From Hanleya hanleyi (lineage: Eukaryota; Mollusca; Polyplacophora; Lepidopleurida; Hanleyidae): a stretch of DNA of 64,000 nt. The stretch spans positions 1-64,000 of the forward strand of contig JAVTVY010018782.1 in NCBI GenBank assembly GCA_036873755.1. Reading direction: 5' to 3'. Positions 1 to 11,344 of this stretch are shown here, piece by piece. The translations under genes and the position numbers were made by a program. Under the pieces are notes generated by a model. The model was not told where the DNA came from. It saw only the letters and a program-made list of their open reading frames with translations, and ran no database searches. Position 1 is the first letter of the stretch. Every line of letters begins with the position of its first letter.

Positions 1-454
1 TGAGTTCGCCTCTGATCTTTTGTATTAGTTTCAATTGAATCGATGATATTTAATCAACTTATCATACAAGTTTGACTAGTCTATGTGTGTCTTTTTGTGA
101 AGGTAAATATACATAAATGAATTTGATTTCATCATATGAAATGTTTCAATTTGTCTAAATCATTCAAAGACCAGTATCGTTTCCGAAATCGATTAAAGGC
201 GATGGTTTCCCTTCATTTTTTTATGAATGAGAACCATTGTTTTCGGACAGCTCATGGATAATATATTGGAATGAATTCGTATCAATCATTTCTCTACCTT
301 GTCCTAGAGCAGCCAGCTCATGGCAACCGGAACGCAGAAAAATTAATATTTAGCAAAAGCACCACCCATAATTGTAACAATGACTGGGAATAAACTCAAC
401 GATGATGATAAATTTGAGGATGAAGATAGGAGGCAGAGGGATGCATTTCGGCCC
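1..454. other. No recognisable feature
   Basis: AT-rich sequence with no long open frame, no visible repeat and no RNA-like signal. I see nothing to annotate before the family M element that begins near 455. Confidence 0.5.
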
Positions 455-960
455 TTTTTATTTTCATTACCCCTTGGGGTAGAGGCCTGAAAATTTCCAT
501 GTTCTATATTTGGGTCAAACTCTAAACAAAAACAATGTACAACATAAAAAATAAAAAAAATAAGATGGCCGCCATTATGACATCACAGTGACGTCATCTA
601 GTTGGAAGCATTTTTTCGCTCATTTTTTTATTTTGTGCCAATTTCCCGATTTTTTTTTATGCCTGGATATTATCTCTCAGAAACTAATTATATATATAAA
701 AGAAACTAATTAATATGATAGAGAATAATTAGTTTTGGCATAATTAAATACTTTTATGCCATGCGAGAAATGGACAGAGAAGACCGAAAACATGACTTTC
801 TTAGGACACCTGTTGGCCGTCATGTTGAATTTTCCCATGATTCTTTGCACCTGGAATTATACAAATAGTCTCAAAATAACGTCAATAAGATTCGCGGAAA
901 ATTCAGAAAGTTTCAGCTCTTTTTTTCTCCTGAATGGAGTTAAAACAATTGAATACGTTT
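455..960 (-). mobile_element. Family M miniature element, diverged minus-strand copy
   Basis: Recognisable by its middle section, which carries a purine-run stretch, 'gatggccgccattatgac' and a 'tgacgtca' palindrome, and by the later 'ttttcccatgattct' segment. These occur in the same order in the minus copy at 54.6-55.0 kb and, reverse-complemented, in the plus copies at 5.8-6.3 and 14.6-15.1 kb. The ends are too diverged to define terminal repeats. It has no coding capacity; the short open frame inside it (756-962) is repeat sequence. Confidence 0.6.
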
Positions 961-1058
961 GACTAATAAATGTAGAACTTGATGACATGAGGTTACACAC
1001 ATGGCTGAATATAGGACGAAAAATCAATCTAGGAATATCTTCATTTCAATTACAAGTT

Positions 1059-1184
1059 ATAGATATGAAGGCATGTACTTTCTAGTTAATGAACTATCAT
1101 ATAGATATGAAGGCATGTACTTTCTAGTTAATGAACTATCATATAGATATGAAGGCATGTACTTTCTAGTTAATGAACTATCAT
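1059..1184 (+). repeat. Three perfect or near-perfect 42-bp tandem units
   Basis: The unit beginning 'atagatatgaaggcatgtac' starts at 1059, 1101 and 1143, so the period is exactly 42 bp. Because 42 is a multiple of three, the frame stays open (1001-1204) and repeats a 14-residue peptide. Near-identity of the copies suggests a recent expansion. There is no sign that it is translated. Confidence 0.93.
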
Positions 1185-1204
1185 CTCCAGTGAGGTTTTG
1201 CTAG

Positions 1205-3600
1205 GATTTTTTTCTCCAAATTAAATTTTTCAGGATCCTCATTCTCAAAATTGCAAAAGTTGCGGGTATAGATAGGTTCGAGAACATATTAGTCAGCTTG
1301 CTTGATTAATTAAAACTATATTTGAAACAGCTTGAAGATAATCATATTCCCGGCTGGCAGTTCAAATCGTTTCAATTCGTCTTCAAATATTTAAGACGCA
1401 ATATGTTGGCGTATTTGCATACACTCAGTGCTTAACTTCTGCCTTGAATATTGATTTCCTGAATGCAGGCAGAGGGAATTCATTTTTTTGTCAAAAGGGG
1501 GTTTGGCGTTTATATTAACAGAAGACAAACCGTCTTGATATTACATTTGTCAAGCCAAAAATATATTCTTTAATATAATTTGAACGTCTAACATTTTCAG
1601 ACCGAACGGGAGACTCACAATGATTCCGCATGAACGAACATGCGGTCAAAACCGGTCTGAAAGTCATCTCTGATATGGGAAAAGCAATAGCCTGACATAT
1701 TTGCTGTTAATGTAGATTTATATGGTGATATCAAGTCAGTTCGAATATTTCTCTTATCTCACAGGTAAGTTGCTAAACTAATTACATCACATTAGCGATA
1801 AATATCAAATAACATATAAATTGTATGTGTTTATGTTGTCTTGAAGGCACTTTATGACGGTGGTTTGTCTGGGAAGACTCATATAACTGTCAATATGCAT
1901 TCTCGGTGATGAGTTCTCTGTCTGTCCTAATACTAATTTTACTTTGGTAGGCATGGTTAGTATTCCTTTGAACTTTATACTCACAATTATTATTATTCAG
2001 AATTGAAAATATATTCAGATGACCCCAATTTTCGCTATTTTGTCCACGGCCGAATCCGTTTGAGCTACGTTGAAAATAAACAGAAATATTGTTGTTCGTA
2101 GTATTCAAAAGAGATCTCCACTTTTGAAGTCTGCATAAATATATGGCATTTCGTGACCGAGGTTAGTCTTAAGTTGTAAGGTATAATTCAATCAGCATAT
2201 GGATGTCACGCCTACTGTTCCTTTTGGAAGACTGCAGACAACATGCCAGTAACGGATGCAGACAAGTTACAAGATAGGGACCGAAATCTCTCCAAAAATT
2301 GTTCGCAAACCGAAGTCGAACACTATACAGGTACATGCTTTAGCACATCACATAGCCTATAGTACTATATTGGGCCCACTTGACGGAGGGTCAATGTTCG
2401 GCAGATCCATTGGTCGTATTGATGGGAGATTTGGGGATCTAGAACGAGGCCTTCTGAGTCACAGGTTAACACATGCACGGGGTTCACGATAAAAATGTAT
2501 GTATTAATAACATGGTGTGGAAATGTCAGTGTCAGGTTGGGTTTCATACATCCAGAGACAGGGGGAGGGGCGGGAAGAACCAGAAAAACTTTGTTATTTA
2601 ATAGGTGCGTATAACGGTGGAACAGTGTCATGTTTGTTGTTGAGGGAAGCCCTTTTGTCTTATAAATAGTCGGCCAATGAGAAAACTCGTTTTAATTCAA
2701 AATGGCGCAGGTCGAACGACGAATCGCTGGAGGAGTGATGGCTCATTGTCACTATATATGTCAATACCTAAATTGACTGATAGTCCTACAGTTGAACTAT
2801 CATAGGGTTTCTCTTCAGAATACGGTTTGATAATGTCATAGCGCTATAAGTATTTCGTGGCCCATATTCGGCGAAGTGACCCTGTATGACATCTTCACAA
2901 TTCAAATGTCATCAGCAATTCAAAGGATATAAGGATATGAATATTTCCCGTTTAAAAAGCAATACAACCACCAATAGCCACATTTGGACATCAGTGGTCT
3001 ACTTATGAACGTAATCATGCGATAACAGGTGTTATCTGTGGATATTACTGTGCCCCCGAAATGGTCACAGCCGATTGTTCCGCGGGAAACGCGATCGGAA
3101 CTATCACACTCATTGAACGCAGACAATGTAATACAACTACCAAGCGATGGATTGAAATGATCCCTTGATGGGCCTCGACGTAGCTCCGTTACAAAATAGA
3201 AAACATACCGAAACTAACGCCGATTCTATTTCTTCCAAATATTTCAGGCCGTTTATAATATCGATCTTTTTAAGAAAAACAAACAACTATGCATCAGGAT
3301 TGTGAGAAACGAAGTAGATAATTTCCACAACTTCGATTTGACATAGCGTAGTATCCCACAGACGTGCCCCTCTGTACTAGCGTGTCTGCTTTCAATGTCA
3401 AATATTAAAAAACACAGATAATTCCATTGGCTCGTTTAAACAGGGTAGTCATGTGACATAATGCTTTGTAAAGATGAAATGGAGCCAAAACAAAAACGGC
3501 GAACGAAGCCAGTCTGCTATGGGAAATTATTTAGTGAAATGTGAAATTTCATTAGCTGGCTAAGATGGCCATAAGGAAAGAGAATAGGTCAAGAGAGATA
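1205..3600. other. No recognisable gene or repeat
   Basis: Only short chance open frames (under 90 codons) occur on either strand, with no family motif. I see no RNA gene or obvious repeat. The stretch 2640-2740 has a promoter-like look ('ttataaatag' followed by 'aaaatggcgcaggtcgaacg'), but no supporting exon follows. Confidence 0.45.
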
Positions 3601-3609
3601 CAGACATCA

Positions 3610-3845
3610 AGGAAGATCTATATCTGTTCTCGTATGTATACGACTATATAAAGCTATTAATAAAATGCCATTTCAAAGCCCGATCCTTTTCATTCACCTA
3701 GCATTATTTAGGCGATGTTCTTGCTTTGGATCAGTCCTGTGTGAGTGACACCTCGAAGGATATATATCAAACGTCGCTGGATTTGAAGGAAGTTATCGAT
3801 AGGCCATGTGTTGTGTCATATTTAGACCTATACCGTTTTAAGGCA
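3610..3845 (+). pseudogene. Penelope-type reverse transcriptase fragment (3' half)
   Basis: Reading across frameshifts, the stretch encodes the same series of motifs as the better-kept copy at 55.5-56.2 kb: a 'DLYLFSY' helix, then a segment where an R-Y-x-D-D catalytic box is expected, then 'TSLDLKE' and 'YLDLY'. The catalytic box is damaged here (the 'LALDQS' that follows it is readable). The fragment lies directly upstream of a second, longer copy of the same family, so this is either a tandem insertion or a rearranged copy. It is certainly non-functional. Confidence 0.75.
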
Positions 3846-3889
3846 TCCTTCATATGTAGAGCTGTATACTCTGTACCACATGTCTAATG

Positions 3890-5190
3890 AACTGGTTCTC
3901 CAAAGTGAAATCCTTATTGTTCCAGCAGACAAGGCCCCAAATAATATCAAATATTTATATGCAAATATAACTATTACCAAGTGCTGGTTAAAGAGTTAAG
4001 CTATTCCACCGGCTTCTGTATCGTCTTACTCCTCCGCTGGAATTAATTTGGAAGATATATTAGGCAGACACAAGCGGTTTCTCAAGCAAAGAGATGTTTC
4101 CCTTCCTTCCATTCATACCGAAATACCAAACCTGTGCTGGGCTCACAAACTGCATAAAATATCGTACAAAGATCAATTTATAGCTGATTCCAGAAGTTGC
4201 CCAAATAAACGTCTGTCCACTGTGACAGCAAGTTAAAAATTTTTTAGAAATTATTGTATTGCCATTTCTAAAAATTTAAATGTCGAATGCATTTGGATAC
4301 TTAAAAACTAAGAAAGTCTTTCGGAAGAACTAGATGGCGAAGGACACGTACCTTATAGATATATCTACTAGGGATTTCTTGACTCTCTATACTACCCATT
4401 CCTCATCAGAACCTCATTGAACAGTTCATTCAATTATTAATAATATCGGTGTTCAATAAAACTGGCCGTCAGTATGTTAATTTCAGAAGATCATAAGATT
4501 TTCTTCAGTTCGACTGCACGTAAAGGATATCATTCTTGGGATGTTTTTTTGTTTGTTTATACAATTGCTTTAATTTCTCATTAGCAATATCTACGTGAAA
4601 TTCGGCAGCATCCTATATCAACAGCTAGCGTATAGGTACGATATCCCAATGTGTACAAATTGTGCACCACTTTTGGTAGACCTATATCTGTTCTCTTTTG
4701 AACACGCCTATATGCAGAAATTGTCAAATATAACATTCCAAAGTCCGTTCCTTCTCATTCACCAAATGATATGTAGACGATTTCCTAACACTATATTAGC
4801 GACGCTGTGAATGATATATACCGCCCCACTTCACTGGATTTGAGTGATCTGCTGATAGTCCATTTGGAACATCAAATCTAGACCTTTATCTTTCCAAGGA
4901 TGTTCATGGCTTTCTCTCGTGTCGAATCAACAACAACAGAGATGATTGCAACTACCCATTTCTGGATAGCTATATCTGGACCTGCATGCGGCCTTTACAT
5001 AGCTCGCCTGGTAGCATTTGCTAGAGCATGTGCAGACTGTGACGATTTTAATCAACGCCATACAATATTATAGTAGAACATTGTTAAACAAGGCTATGTC
5101 ACCAAACGCTTCCGTTCAATATTTCTCAAATTCTGTCATAACTATCGTGCACTGACGGCAAAATACGATCTCTGGCGTTACGTTTCGTAA
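3890..5190 (+). pseudogene. Decayed Penelope-like retroelement reverse transcriptase
   Basis: Landmarks appear in order over 1.3 kb, spread over several frames. 'IVPADKAPNNI' (about 3918) is typical of the N-terminal part of this reverse transcriptase group. 'KLHKISYKDQFIADS' (about 4150-4195) is the conserved template-grip region. 'LYTTIPHQNLIE' (about 4388) and 'CTNCAPLLVDLYLFS' (about 4650-4695) follow. The tail includes 'RLVAFARACADCDDFNQRH' near 5010-5065. The longest intact frames are only 60-70 codons, and stops and frameshifts separate all motifs. The proline-methionine loop reads 'PMCTNCAPLL', versus 'PMGTNCAPLL' in the minus-strand copy. Assignment to Penelope-like elements rests on motif memory; no GIY-YIG endonuclease was seen. 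Confidence 0.85.
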
Positions 5191-5299
5191 CCAGAGAATG
5201 TCATAAGTGTGATTTCCATTTCCGAGATATTAAAGATGGTCAGATAAAAACGTTCACTATAGTTGATCTCTACTATTAAATAATCCTGAAATGGCTTCT

Positions 5300-5460
5300 A
5301 TGAAATTTGGCTATTGCAGTCAAGGTCATAAACTATTTTGCAGAAACTGAATCAACGAGGCTACCCCAACGAACGCCTTCACTCAAAGTTTTTCAAAACT
5401 GAAAGTAACTTATGATCGTAGTTTTCTAGATCTTTGACAACACTTTTCGTAACTTGTGTC
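5300..5460 (+). pseudogene. Penelope-type reverse transcriptase C-terminal fragment
   Basis: A third, short copy of the region after the catalytic palm. It encodes a 'QKLNQRGYPNERLHSKF'-like stretch (after reading through a stop), matching 'QKLIKQGYSTKRLRSKF' in the 55.5-kb copy. It ends in the same 'ctagatctttgac...cgtaact' tail seen in the other copies. It lies between the main plus-strand copy and a family M element. Confidence 0.65.
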
Positions 5461-5804
5461 TAATTACCCTTAACCCTTAACATTATTATCGTGGAATACA
5501 AGATAATTATCATGTTCATATGAACAGGCACAATCAAAGCGTGGCTGAGATACAAAACTCCAGAATCGACATGCAATCAATGGAAATCTAGTAAAATTTC
5601 AACAGAAGGACCGACATTTGAAATCTGGTCAGGGGCCAGGATATGTACTGACATGGGAAATTTTGTCATAGTTTAAGAGAAGTGCAGACATTGAAAATTT
5701 AGGATTGGGTAAAGAGAATCTCATATATTGTAAATTTAGTCATAGGTAATGAAAAGTGCACACATTGTAAACTTTGATAAGTGTCAGGATCACGGCAGAC
5801 TTTG

Positions 5805-6340
5805 TTAACCCTACCAGACCTAGGGTCCATATACCAGACTTTCTGCTCTATCTTCGGAACGACAAAGAATTGAGGGCTGACACTTCGTGACTTTGAAGTT
5901 TATCATATTGGGGTTGTTATTTATTGTCCTATTTGAATAACTTTCGGAGCAGAAGATCATGGGTAAATTCAAAATGGCGGCCATGTGGGGTACTAGAAAA
6001 GTGATGTTTTCGTTCTTTATCTTCAAAGTTCTTGCTATTTGTGAGGAAAAGTGGGCAAACTATCTTATTTCACATCGGATTATTATTTACCAATTTATCT
6101 TGCGGTTTTGGCGAAAAAGACCGGAAAATCGACCAAGAAATGCCTTTTTTTCACTGGGACGCCATCAAAGCGACCATCTTTGATTTTGTTTTTCATTTTC
6201 TGGTAGAGCTCAACAAAAGCTTATAGTGTGGTAAGTTTTAGCCCGCTATCTCAAGGAATAAGAAAAATATTTAGGGCGGACCGATATCCCTCCCCCAACA
6301 GGCCTAGACAGGTCCCACAGAGCCCAGGTCATACAGATGA
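5805..6340 (+). mobile_element. Family M miniature element with TTAA-CCCT terminus
   Basis: Begins with TTAA (5805-5808) followed by 'CCCTACCAGACCTAGGGTCC'. The right end reads 'ggcctagacaggtcccacag', whose reverse complement resembles the left end of the minus copies. The internal sequence aligns with 14.6-15.1 kb over its whole length (for example 'gatcatgggtaaat', then an A/T-rich middle, then 'tctggtagag'). TTAA plus CCCT is the classic piggyBac-type end, so this looks like a non-autonomous relative; no transposase is present. It sits between two fragments of the Penelope-like tail. Confidence 0.75.
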
Positions 6341-6414
6341 TGACAGAGAGATTACAATTTTCTTCATCGTAAACTATGACTTCTGTACAGTAATATTTCA
6401 CGGGATCTGCATAT

Positions 6415-6635
6415 GACTTATACATATCACACCTAGTAACTTTTGCTATAGATACCGTGTAAAAGGTGACGATTTTAATCACCGTCACAATACATTGTTG
6501 AAGAAAAAGACTTGTTGAAGACAAATGTAAAACAGCCAAGCGCTCCCACACAAAGTTTCTCTTTAACGACCCCATCAATCGCACGTTCATAACAAAATAC
6601 GAGCGCAGAGCGCAAGATCTTTGACGTTACGTTTC
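6415..6635 (+). pseudogene. Penelope-type reverse transcriptase C-terminal fragment
   Basis: Contains 'YISHLVTFA' and 'DDFNHRHN' equivalents of the 'YISRLVAFARSCVKCDDFNQRHK' region of the 55.5-kb copy (spread over frames), followed by the shared tail 'caagatctttgacgttacgtttcgt'. It immediately follows the family M element, which suggests that element inserted beside or into a Penelope-like tail. Confidence 0.65.
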
Positions 6636-6824
6636 GTGACTTTTGACTTCTGCTTGGCCGAAGAGAAGTTTTATGAGCAGAATGTGGAACCAAATGAACA
6701 AAGCCTGAGATTCTTTTAAAATTGGTTTTCTTATAGTGCGAAACAAACTCACATTCTGGTCGTCCTTTTTTTGCCTTTTTCGCCTCAGCATGGTTTGACA
6801 GATAAAGAAAATAGTTTTGACGTA

Positions 6825-7760
6825 TTAGGTGGCCAATATAAATGATAATTTAAAATCTTTAAAATCCAATTTAATTTTATTCGCTCCCATTAATATAATT
6901 CAGTTTTTATCCTGCTAATGTGGATTTCTCACGAGATAATATGACGGCATAAGGTGATTAAGAAAACTTGTCTTAAACACGCTGCGATATGAAAGGATTT
7001 GTTACGTTTAGATTTCTGATACTATTGAAAATTGCGAAGCTTTCAATTTGCATCGGCATCCTCGCACTTTAGCGTTCTTTTAATTTTGACTGCTACTTGC
7101 TTAATTGCTTTATCTGACACGCCCTATCTACATGTATAGCCTTCAAAACAGACAGTTGGGAGCAGTATAGAAATGAGTTAGTCATCTTTTACAATTAATC
7201 AAAATGTTTGAATAGTTTCGTGCCGTCAAATCGAACACGCTGTGGTGTTCAAATCCACCACCGAAACATTGTTGAGGTACGCTCACGATGAAATCAACTG
7301 GGAAATTCATATGTCTAAAGAATACTGAAAATACTGATATGAAGTCCAAAACAAGAACGCCACTGGCCAAAATGTTATAATTTAACAGGCACAAAAAAAT
7401 TCATTTAGGTAGTCAATTTAAATGATAACTTGAACACTTTAAAGACGGAGAATGAATCAACTATATAATGCTCTCTGCTGTCGTAAATATTATCAGTTTT
7501 TGTCCTGCGTCTGGATTTCTCATAAGATAATATGACTGAGTACGGAGATTATGAAATCCTGTCATAATAATGCGGTGATATGAGAGATTCATTAGTGTTA
7601 AATTACTGATATTCTTGAAAATTGTGCATGAGTGACCAATTTATATTGCAAATATTGCATTATATGGTAATTTCCGTTCATTTTGTCTGACACTTTATTG
7701 TATTTTTTTCTTTGCACCAGATTGTTGAGAGCAGTAATAACACTGAATAGTCATAAAATC
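6825..7760 (+). repeat. Old tandem duplication (6825-7180 and 7405-7760)
   Basis: Two diverged halves share an ordered series of short matches: 'aaatgataa', 'tggatttctca', 'gataatatgac', a 'gatatgagag'-like stretch, 'actgatat', 'cttgaaaattg' and 'gggagcagta'/'gagagcagta'. The offset is about 580 bp. Similarity is too low for a recent event. No coding capacity was seen in either half. Confidence 0.6.
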
Positions 7761-7769
7761 TTAAATTAA

Positions 7770-8540
7770 TTTATTGAAAGATTTCAAAGTTGTCCTGGCG
7801 CTGTCGCCTTGGTATTCAAATAAAGAATCACATTAAAGAACAATCGAAGCAAGACTGCGATATGGGTTCGCTTTGGAAACGACTCGGAATTCCATCGACA
7901 TGAAGTGAACAACCTCCCCGCAGCGCATGCTCCCTTTCACATGTTAACCCTGCCATCAGTAGCCGAAGATGCATTTTCGACATGGCTATGACGTATATTG
8001 AAAACCCACGCACACGACGTTTAGTTTGAATCTCACAGAATAACTTCTACGGTTTTGCACATGGGCGAACTACTTCTCGCATGCTTTCTCACATCATCTG
8101 TGAAAATGAACTCTAGAACATTCTTTTCATCTCCATAGTCATCCCAGATTTTACACAGAAGGGGAAAGTGATCGGAGCATCCAGAAATACCACATTAAAT
8201 ATGTTATGATGTATTAGGATAACGTATGGAGTCGCAAAATGAAGATCATTTTTAAATCAAAATCAAATGAAGAAAACGTGAAATTTTTACAATAGATCAA
8301 GGATTGCTAATTGATGTCGACTATGATATTCCATTGTGTCTTATCAATATATATCAATGTCATTCAGAAAGTCAATTAATATTATGTTAATATTGTCAGA
8401 ATAACACTTTCTTCCTAATACTAGTGCTGGATGGGAAGTCTCGTGTGAGGTTTCGCCAAATCGCCAGTGGTAGAACACAAGTAATATAAACCACATGCGC
8501 AGAACTGTCATGGCCCATAGGTTTACAACACTTGCATTTA
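7770..8540. other. No recognisable feature
   Basis: Low-complexity A/T-rich sequence with one 61-codon chance frame on the minus strand (7828-8013) and no family motif. Nothing else is visible. Confidence 0.4.
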
Positions 8541-8542
8541 CT

Positions 8543-8592
8543 GCTGGTCAGTTGGTGTCAAACTCTGAGGGTCCTGGGTTCGACTACCATCG
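8543..8592 (+). repeat. tRNA-derived relic with A-box and B-box-like motifs
   Basis: 'TGGTCAGTTGG' (8545-8555) resembles a tRNA A box and 'GGTTCGACTAC' (8578-8588) a B box. They are spaced only 33 bases start to start, shorter than in a real tRNA, and no acceptor stem closes around them. The best reading is a decayed tRNA pseudogene or the head of a tRNA-derived SINE, not a functional tRNA. Confidence 0.35.
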
Positions 8593-8739
8593 AGATTAAC
8601 CCCACAATTAATATTATATGTGCTTTACCACGAAAGCTTTATACTGAAGATAAATGGGTTAAACGCAACATTTGAAGGTGGCGTATTCTGACTGCATATA
8701 TCAAAAAACATCACAAAAAAATGGTTTCTGTTATGATTT

Positions 8740-8920
8740 GTATCACAGCCACGCTTTTATTGTAGCTGTTCATGTGGACGTCTCGAATGTCATGACCACA
8801 CGGTCCCTTGCACCGGCTTGTGCGGTATTAGATACAAATATCCAAGGGCGATGGTGTAATAGCCCTATCAACTCATCTGATGGAAAGTGATGAACTATGT
8901 GACCGTTAGATAGAAGAAAC
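8740..8920 (+). repeat. Dispersed repeat R1, copy 1
   Basis: Shares an ordered run of words with 43002-43165, 55345-55450, 57400-57540 and 63320-63420: 'cacgcttt(t)attgt', 'catgtgga', 'atgaccacacgg', 'gcaccggctt' and 'cggtattaga(tac)'. The copy continues into 'catctgatgg' and 'gtgaccgttagatagaa'; the latter also occurs at 44.0, 44.2 and 52.3 kb. In the 55-kb and 63-kb copies R1 lies directly beyond the Penelope-like reading frame, so it may be part of that element's tail. Confidence 0.75.
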
Positions 8921-8929
8921 GCTCCAAAA

Positions 8930-10390
8930 AGAGAAAATATTAACAGTTCTTTTTAATTCTATGTTTTTCCATTCCAAGTTTATAGACCTTCTTATGGCAC
9001 GAAATTCAAGAAAAATATCGAGGCATAGGTCTACCGATACTTGCCTAGCAAACTAAGGTTTACATACGATTGTGATGTTTTCTAGTGTCAATCTATCCGT
9101 AAAGGATTTGTATATTATCTCGGGAATAAAAGACAAAGTTTTAATATAAAACACAAATGACAACTGTTTTCTTACGGCAAACACGATTGTGACGTAAACA
9201 ATGAAGTATATATTCAGATTTCGCGACCCCCAAATTCTTACTTATAAATTTCTTATATGACATCTCCTATTCACAATATGACTTTATGTTGCTGTTTCTG
9301 TCTCACTGTCCATCACATATAAAAATAAAGAGAGTCGCTGTGTGAGAGTTCACATATCTCACAAATACCCAGACCTTGGTGTATCCATATATACACTTCG
9401 AATAAAAGAAATATCATTGACGTTTTTAACGTTATCTTTGTTTGTTGTTCGCTTTGTGGTGAGTCAGTGATAGGCAATAATTATCTTGTACAATCAGGCA
9501 TAGGATCAATGTAAAAAATACAACTTGTAAGCAAACACCAAAAAGAAGCCCTCTTTACTAATGATGTCATTACCCTTGGGTGTTGTTATCGCGCTGTTTT
9601 GTCATATGTGAAATATACGTTATTATTTAACTGCTGCATCGTGACTCGGTCATTTGTTCTCGAAATTCAGGAAAAATAAAATGCGAATAGTGAGTTGTGT
9701 CTGCTGGCTTAATGATCCGTGAAACAAGTGTTAAACATTGGGTTATCTGCGCCGTGCAGTTAGGCCAGCGGACGGTAATATATATGTATACCTTACTTTT
9801 TGTCCGACGTTAATCTTTGCCCTTAGCTCGCAAGAATTCAACTTTGCACACTGCGTTATTTATCGTATTCCGTAATGTATTCGTAATCGTATTCTGTGCA
9901 GGCCAACAGGACAACAGTATTCCTCTTATGTCCATGCAATAAATATTGATAATATTCTAGATATAAATTGACGGATTTCCTGTTTACATCATCACAGAAA
10001 AGCGTTACAGTAAAGTTATAGGAAGAAGTAAGCCAGAATTGATCGTGACCAATGACCGTCTTTGCGATGCTGACAAGTGATAATGGTAAGTGACCTATAC
10101 AACCTATGCATCGAGTGTTCTTCGAAGAATACAAAAACAGACATCAACAAAGAACAAGATTAAGACTTTATTCTTAGAACTGTTAAGAAATTTAAAACTG
10201 AACTCGAGACAGTTTGTCCAACAGAGCAATGGTCGGACGGGAATGGCTACCTCGACAATCCTCATGTATATATCGACATCGTTAGATGTATGTCACTAAT
10301 TGAGTGCGAAGTGCCCTTTTCGCACTTGAAATATATGAAATGATACTGTTCACTTCTATTAATTTCGTCAATCTATAGATAAAAGTCAGT
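8930..10390. other. No recognisable feature
   Basis: Only chance frames of 60-95 codons occur on both strands (for example 9856-10134 minus and 10090-10299 plus). None shows a domain motif, signal peptide or repeat relation. I see no RNA gene. Confidence 0.4.
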
Positions 10391-10397
10391 CTAATAA

Positions 10398-10593
10398 AAG
10401 CCGGGAAAACAGCTCAGATCGCGCCTGTGGTCGTTTGGGACCCCGGAGCTCCCGGGCCTGAAGCGGCCACTGGGACCTCGCCCTGTGTCGTGGGATAGTG
10501 GCTGGTTACGCCACTGATTAGCAGTTGTGAGGTCGCCAGCTAATGTCTCAACGGATTCTGTCACCCGCTCCCACCCTCAAAAAAAAAAAAAAA
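10398..10593 (+). mobile_element. GC-rich insert with poly(A) tail (SINE or processed retrocopy)
   Basis: An abrupt GC-rich block inside AT-rich DNA (for example 'gggaccccggagctcccggg') ends in 'ctcccaccctc' plus about 16 consecutive A (10577-10592). That is the signature of a plus-oriented retroposed RNA. No tRNA B box or SRP-like motif was found, so the parent RNA is unknown. No flanking target duplication could be identified by eye. Confidence 0.5.
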
Positions 10594-10721
10594 ATGGTAG
10601 CGAGTATGTTGACGCTTGTTGTCACAACTGGAAACCAGCATTTATTTGAGGCAAAAGTATATCATAGATGATGCATGACTAAATGTTTTATTTAATTGCA
10701 ATAGCGACCAATAGTGACACC

Positions 10722-10793
10722 ATTGTCGTAATTGCGTCAATAGTGGTTGACTCTTCATGCAGAGTCGCCAGCTAAAGACGCAATTACGACAAC
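10722..10793. repeat. Nested inverted repeat
   Basis: 'attgtcgtaattgcgtc' (10722-10738) pairs with 'gacgcaattacgacaa' (10777-10792). Inside it, 'gactct' and 'agagtc' (10749-10766) form a second stem around 'tcatgc'. A third related stretch, 'gaattgcgacaattgtgtc', follows near 10800. It is consistent with a miniature fold-back element remnant. Confidence 0.75.
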
Positions 10794-10947
10794 TGCTAAT
10801 GAATTGCGACAATTGTGTCATTAGTAGTTGCTGCATGGAGCTCATGTCCATATTGAATACGATATACCTCTTTAAAATACGACAATCACTCCTGTAACAT
10901 ATATTAGGGCTTTTGCACATATTCAAGCGTTTTCATTATTGCTTCAA

Positions 10948-11342
10948 GGGAGTGACCAATCTGATTAAAACTCAGACTTAATAACCGCTCCTCTATCGGA
11001 CATGTTGCTAATTAAGATCTGGGACAGTCTGTATCTTAAATCTGTCGCGCATGTCAGACTGGCGACCAATCACAGTCCAACTTCAACGGGCGAATAGGTG
11101 CCTAGCCGAGCAAATAATAATCTTCGGTGATTGCTCATGTATAGCAAGAACTTCGTCAGCCGCCTGGATTGGATTTTTCTGCGCCTCATTCACTACAGAA
11201 ATAATCGGATAGGCACCTATTCGCCCGTTGAAGCTGGACAGTGATTGGTCGCCAATCTGACATGCGCGACAGATCTTAATTAGCGACATGTCCGATAGAG
11301 GAGCGGTTATTAAGTCTGAGTTTTAATCAGATTGGGGAGTGG
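10948..11342. mobile_element. Fold-back element with 8-bp target duplication
   Basis: Long arms (about 10956-11109 and 11206-11334) are near-perfect reverse complements starting 'CAATCTGATTAAAACTCAGA'. They surround a roughly 96-bp unique loop. The left arm carries a roughly 23-bp internal insertion ('gggacagtctgtatctt...') absent on the right. Flanks GGGAGTGA (10948-10955) and GGGAGTGG (11335-11342) match at 7 of 8 positions, a plausible 8-bp target duplication as made by hAT-type transposases. The minus-strand 68-codon frame across it (11083-11289) is not a known protein. Confidence 0.85.
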
Positions 11343-11344
11343 CG

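Noticed and set aside
6246..6590. 114-codon minus frame
   Set aside because: It crosses the end of a family M element and a Penelope-like tail on the opposite strand, so it is a shadow of repeat DNA.
8543..8592. Functional tRNA gene
   Set aside because: A- and B-box words are present, but their spacing is too short and no acceptor stem or anticodon arm can be drawn.
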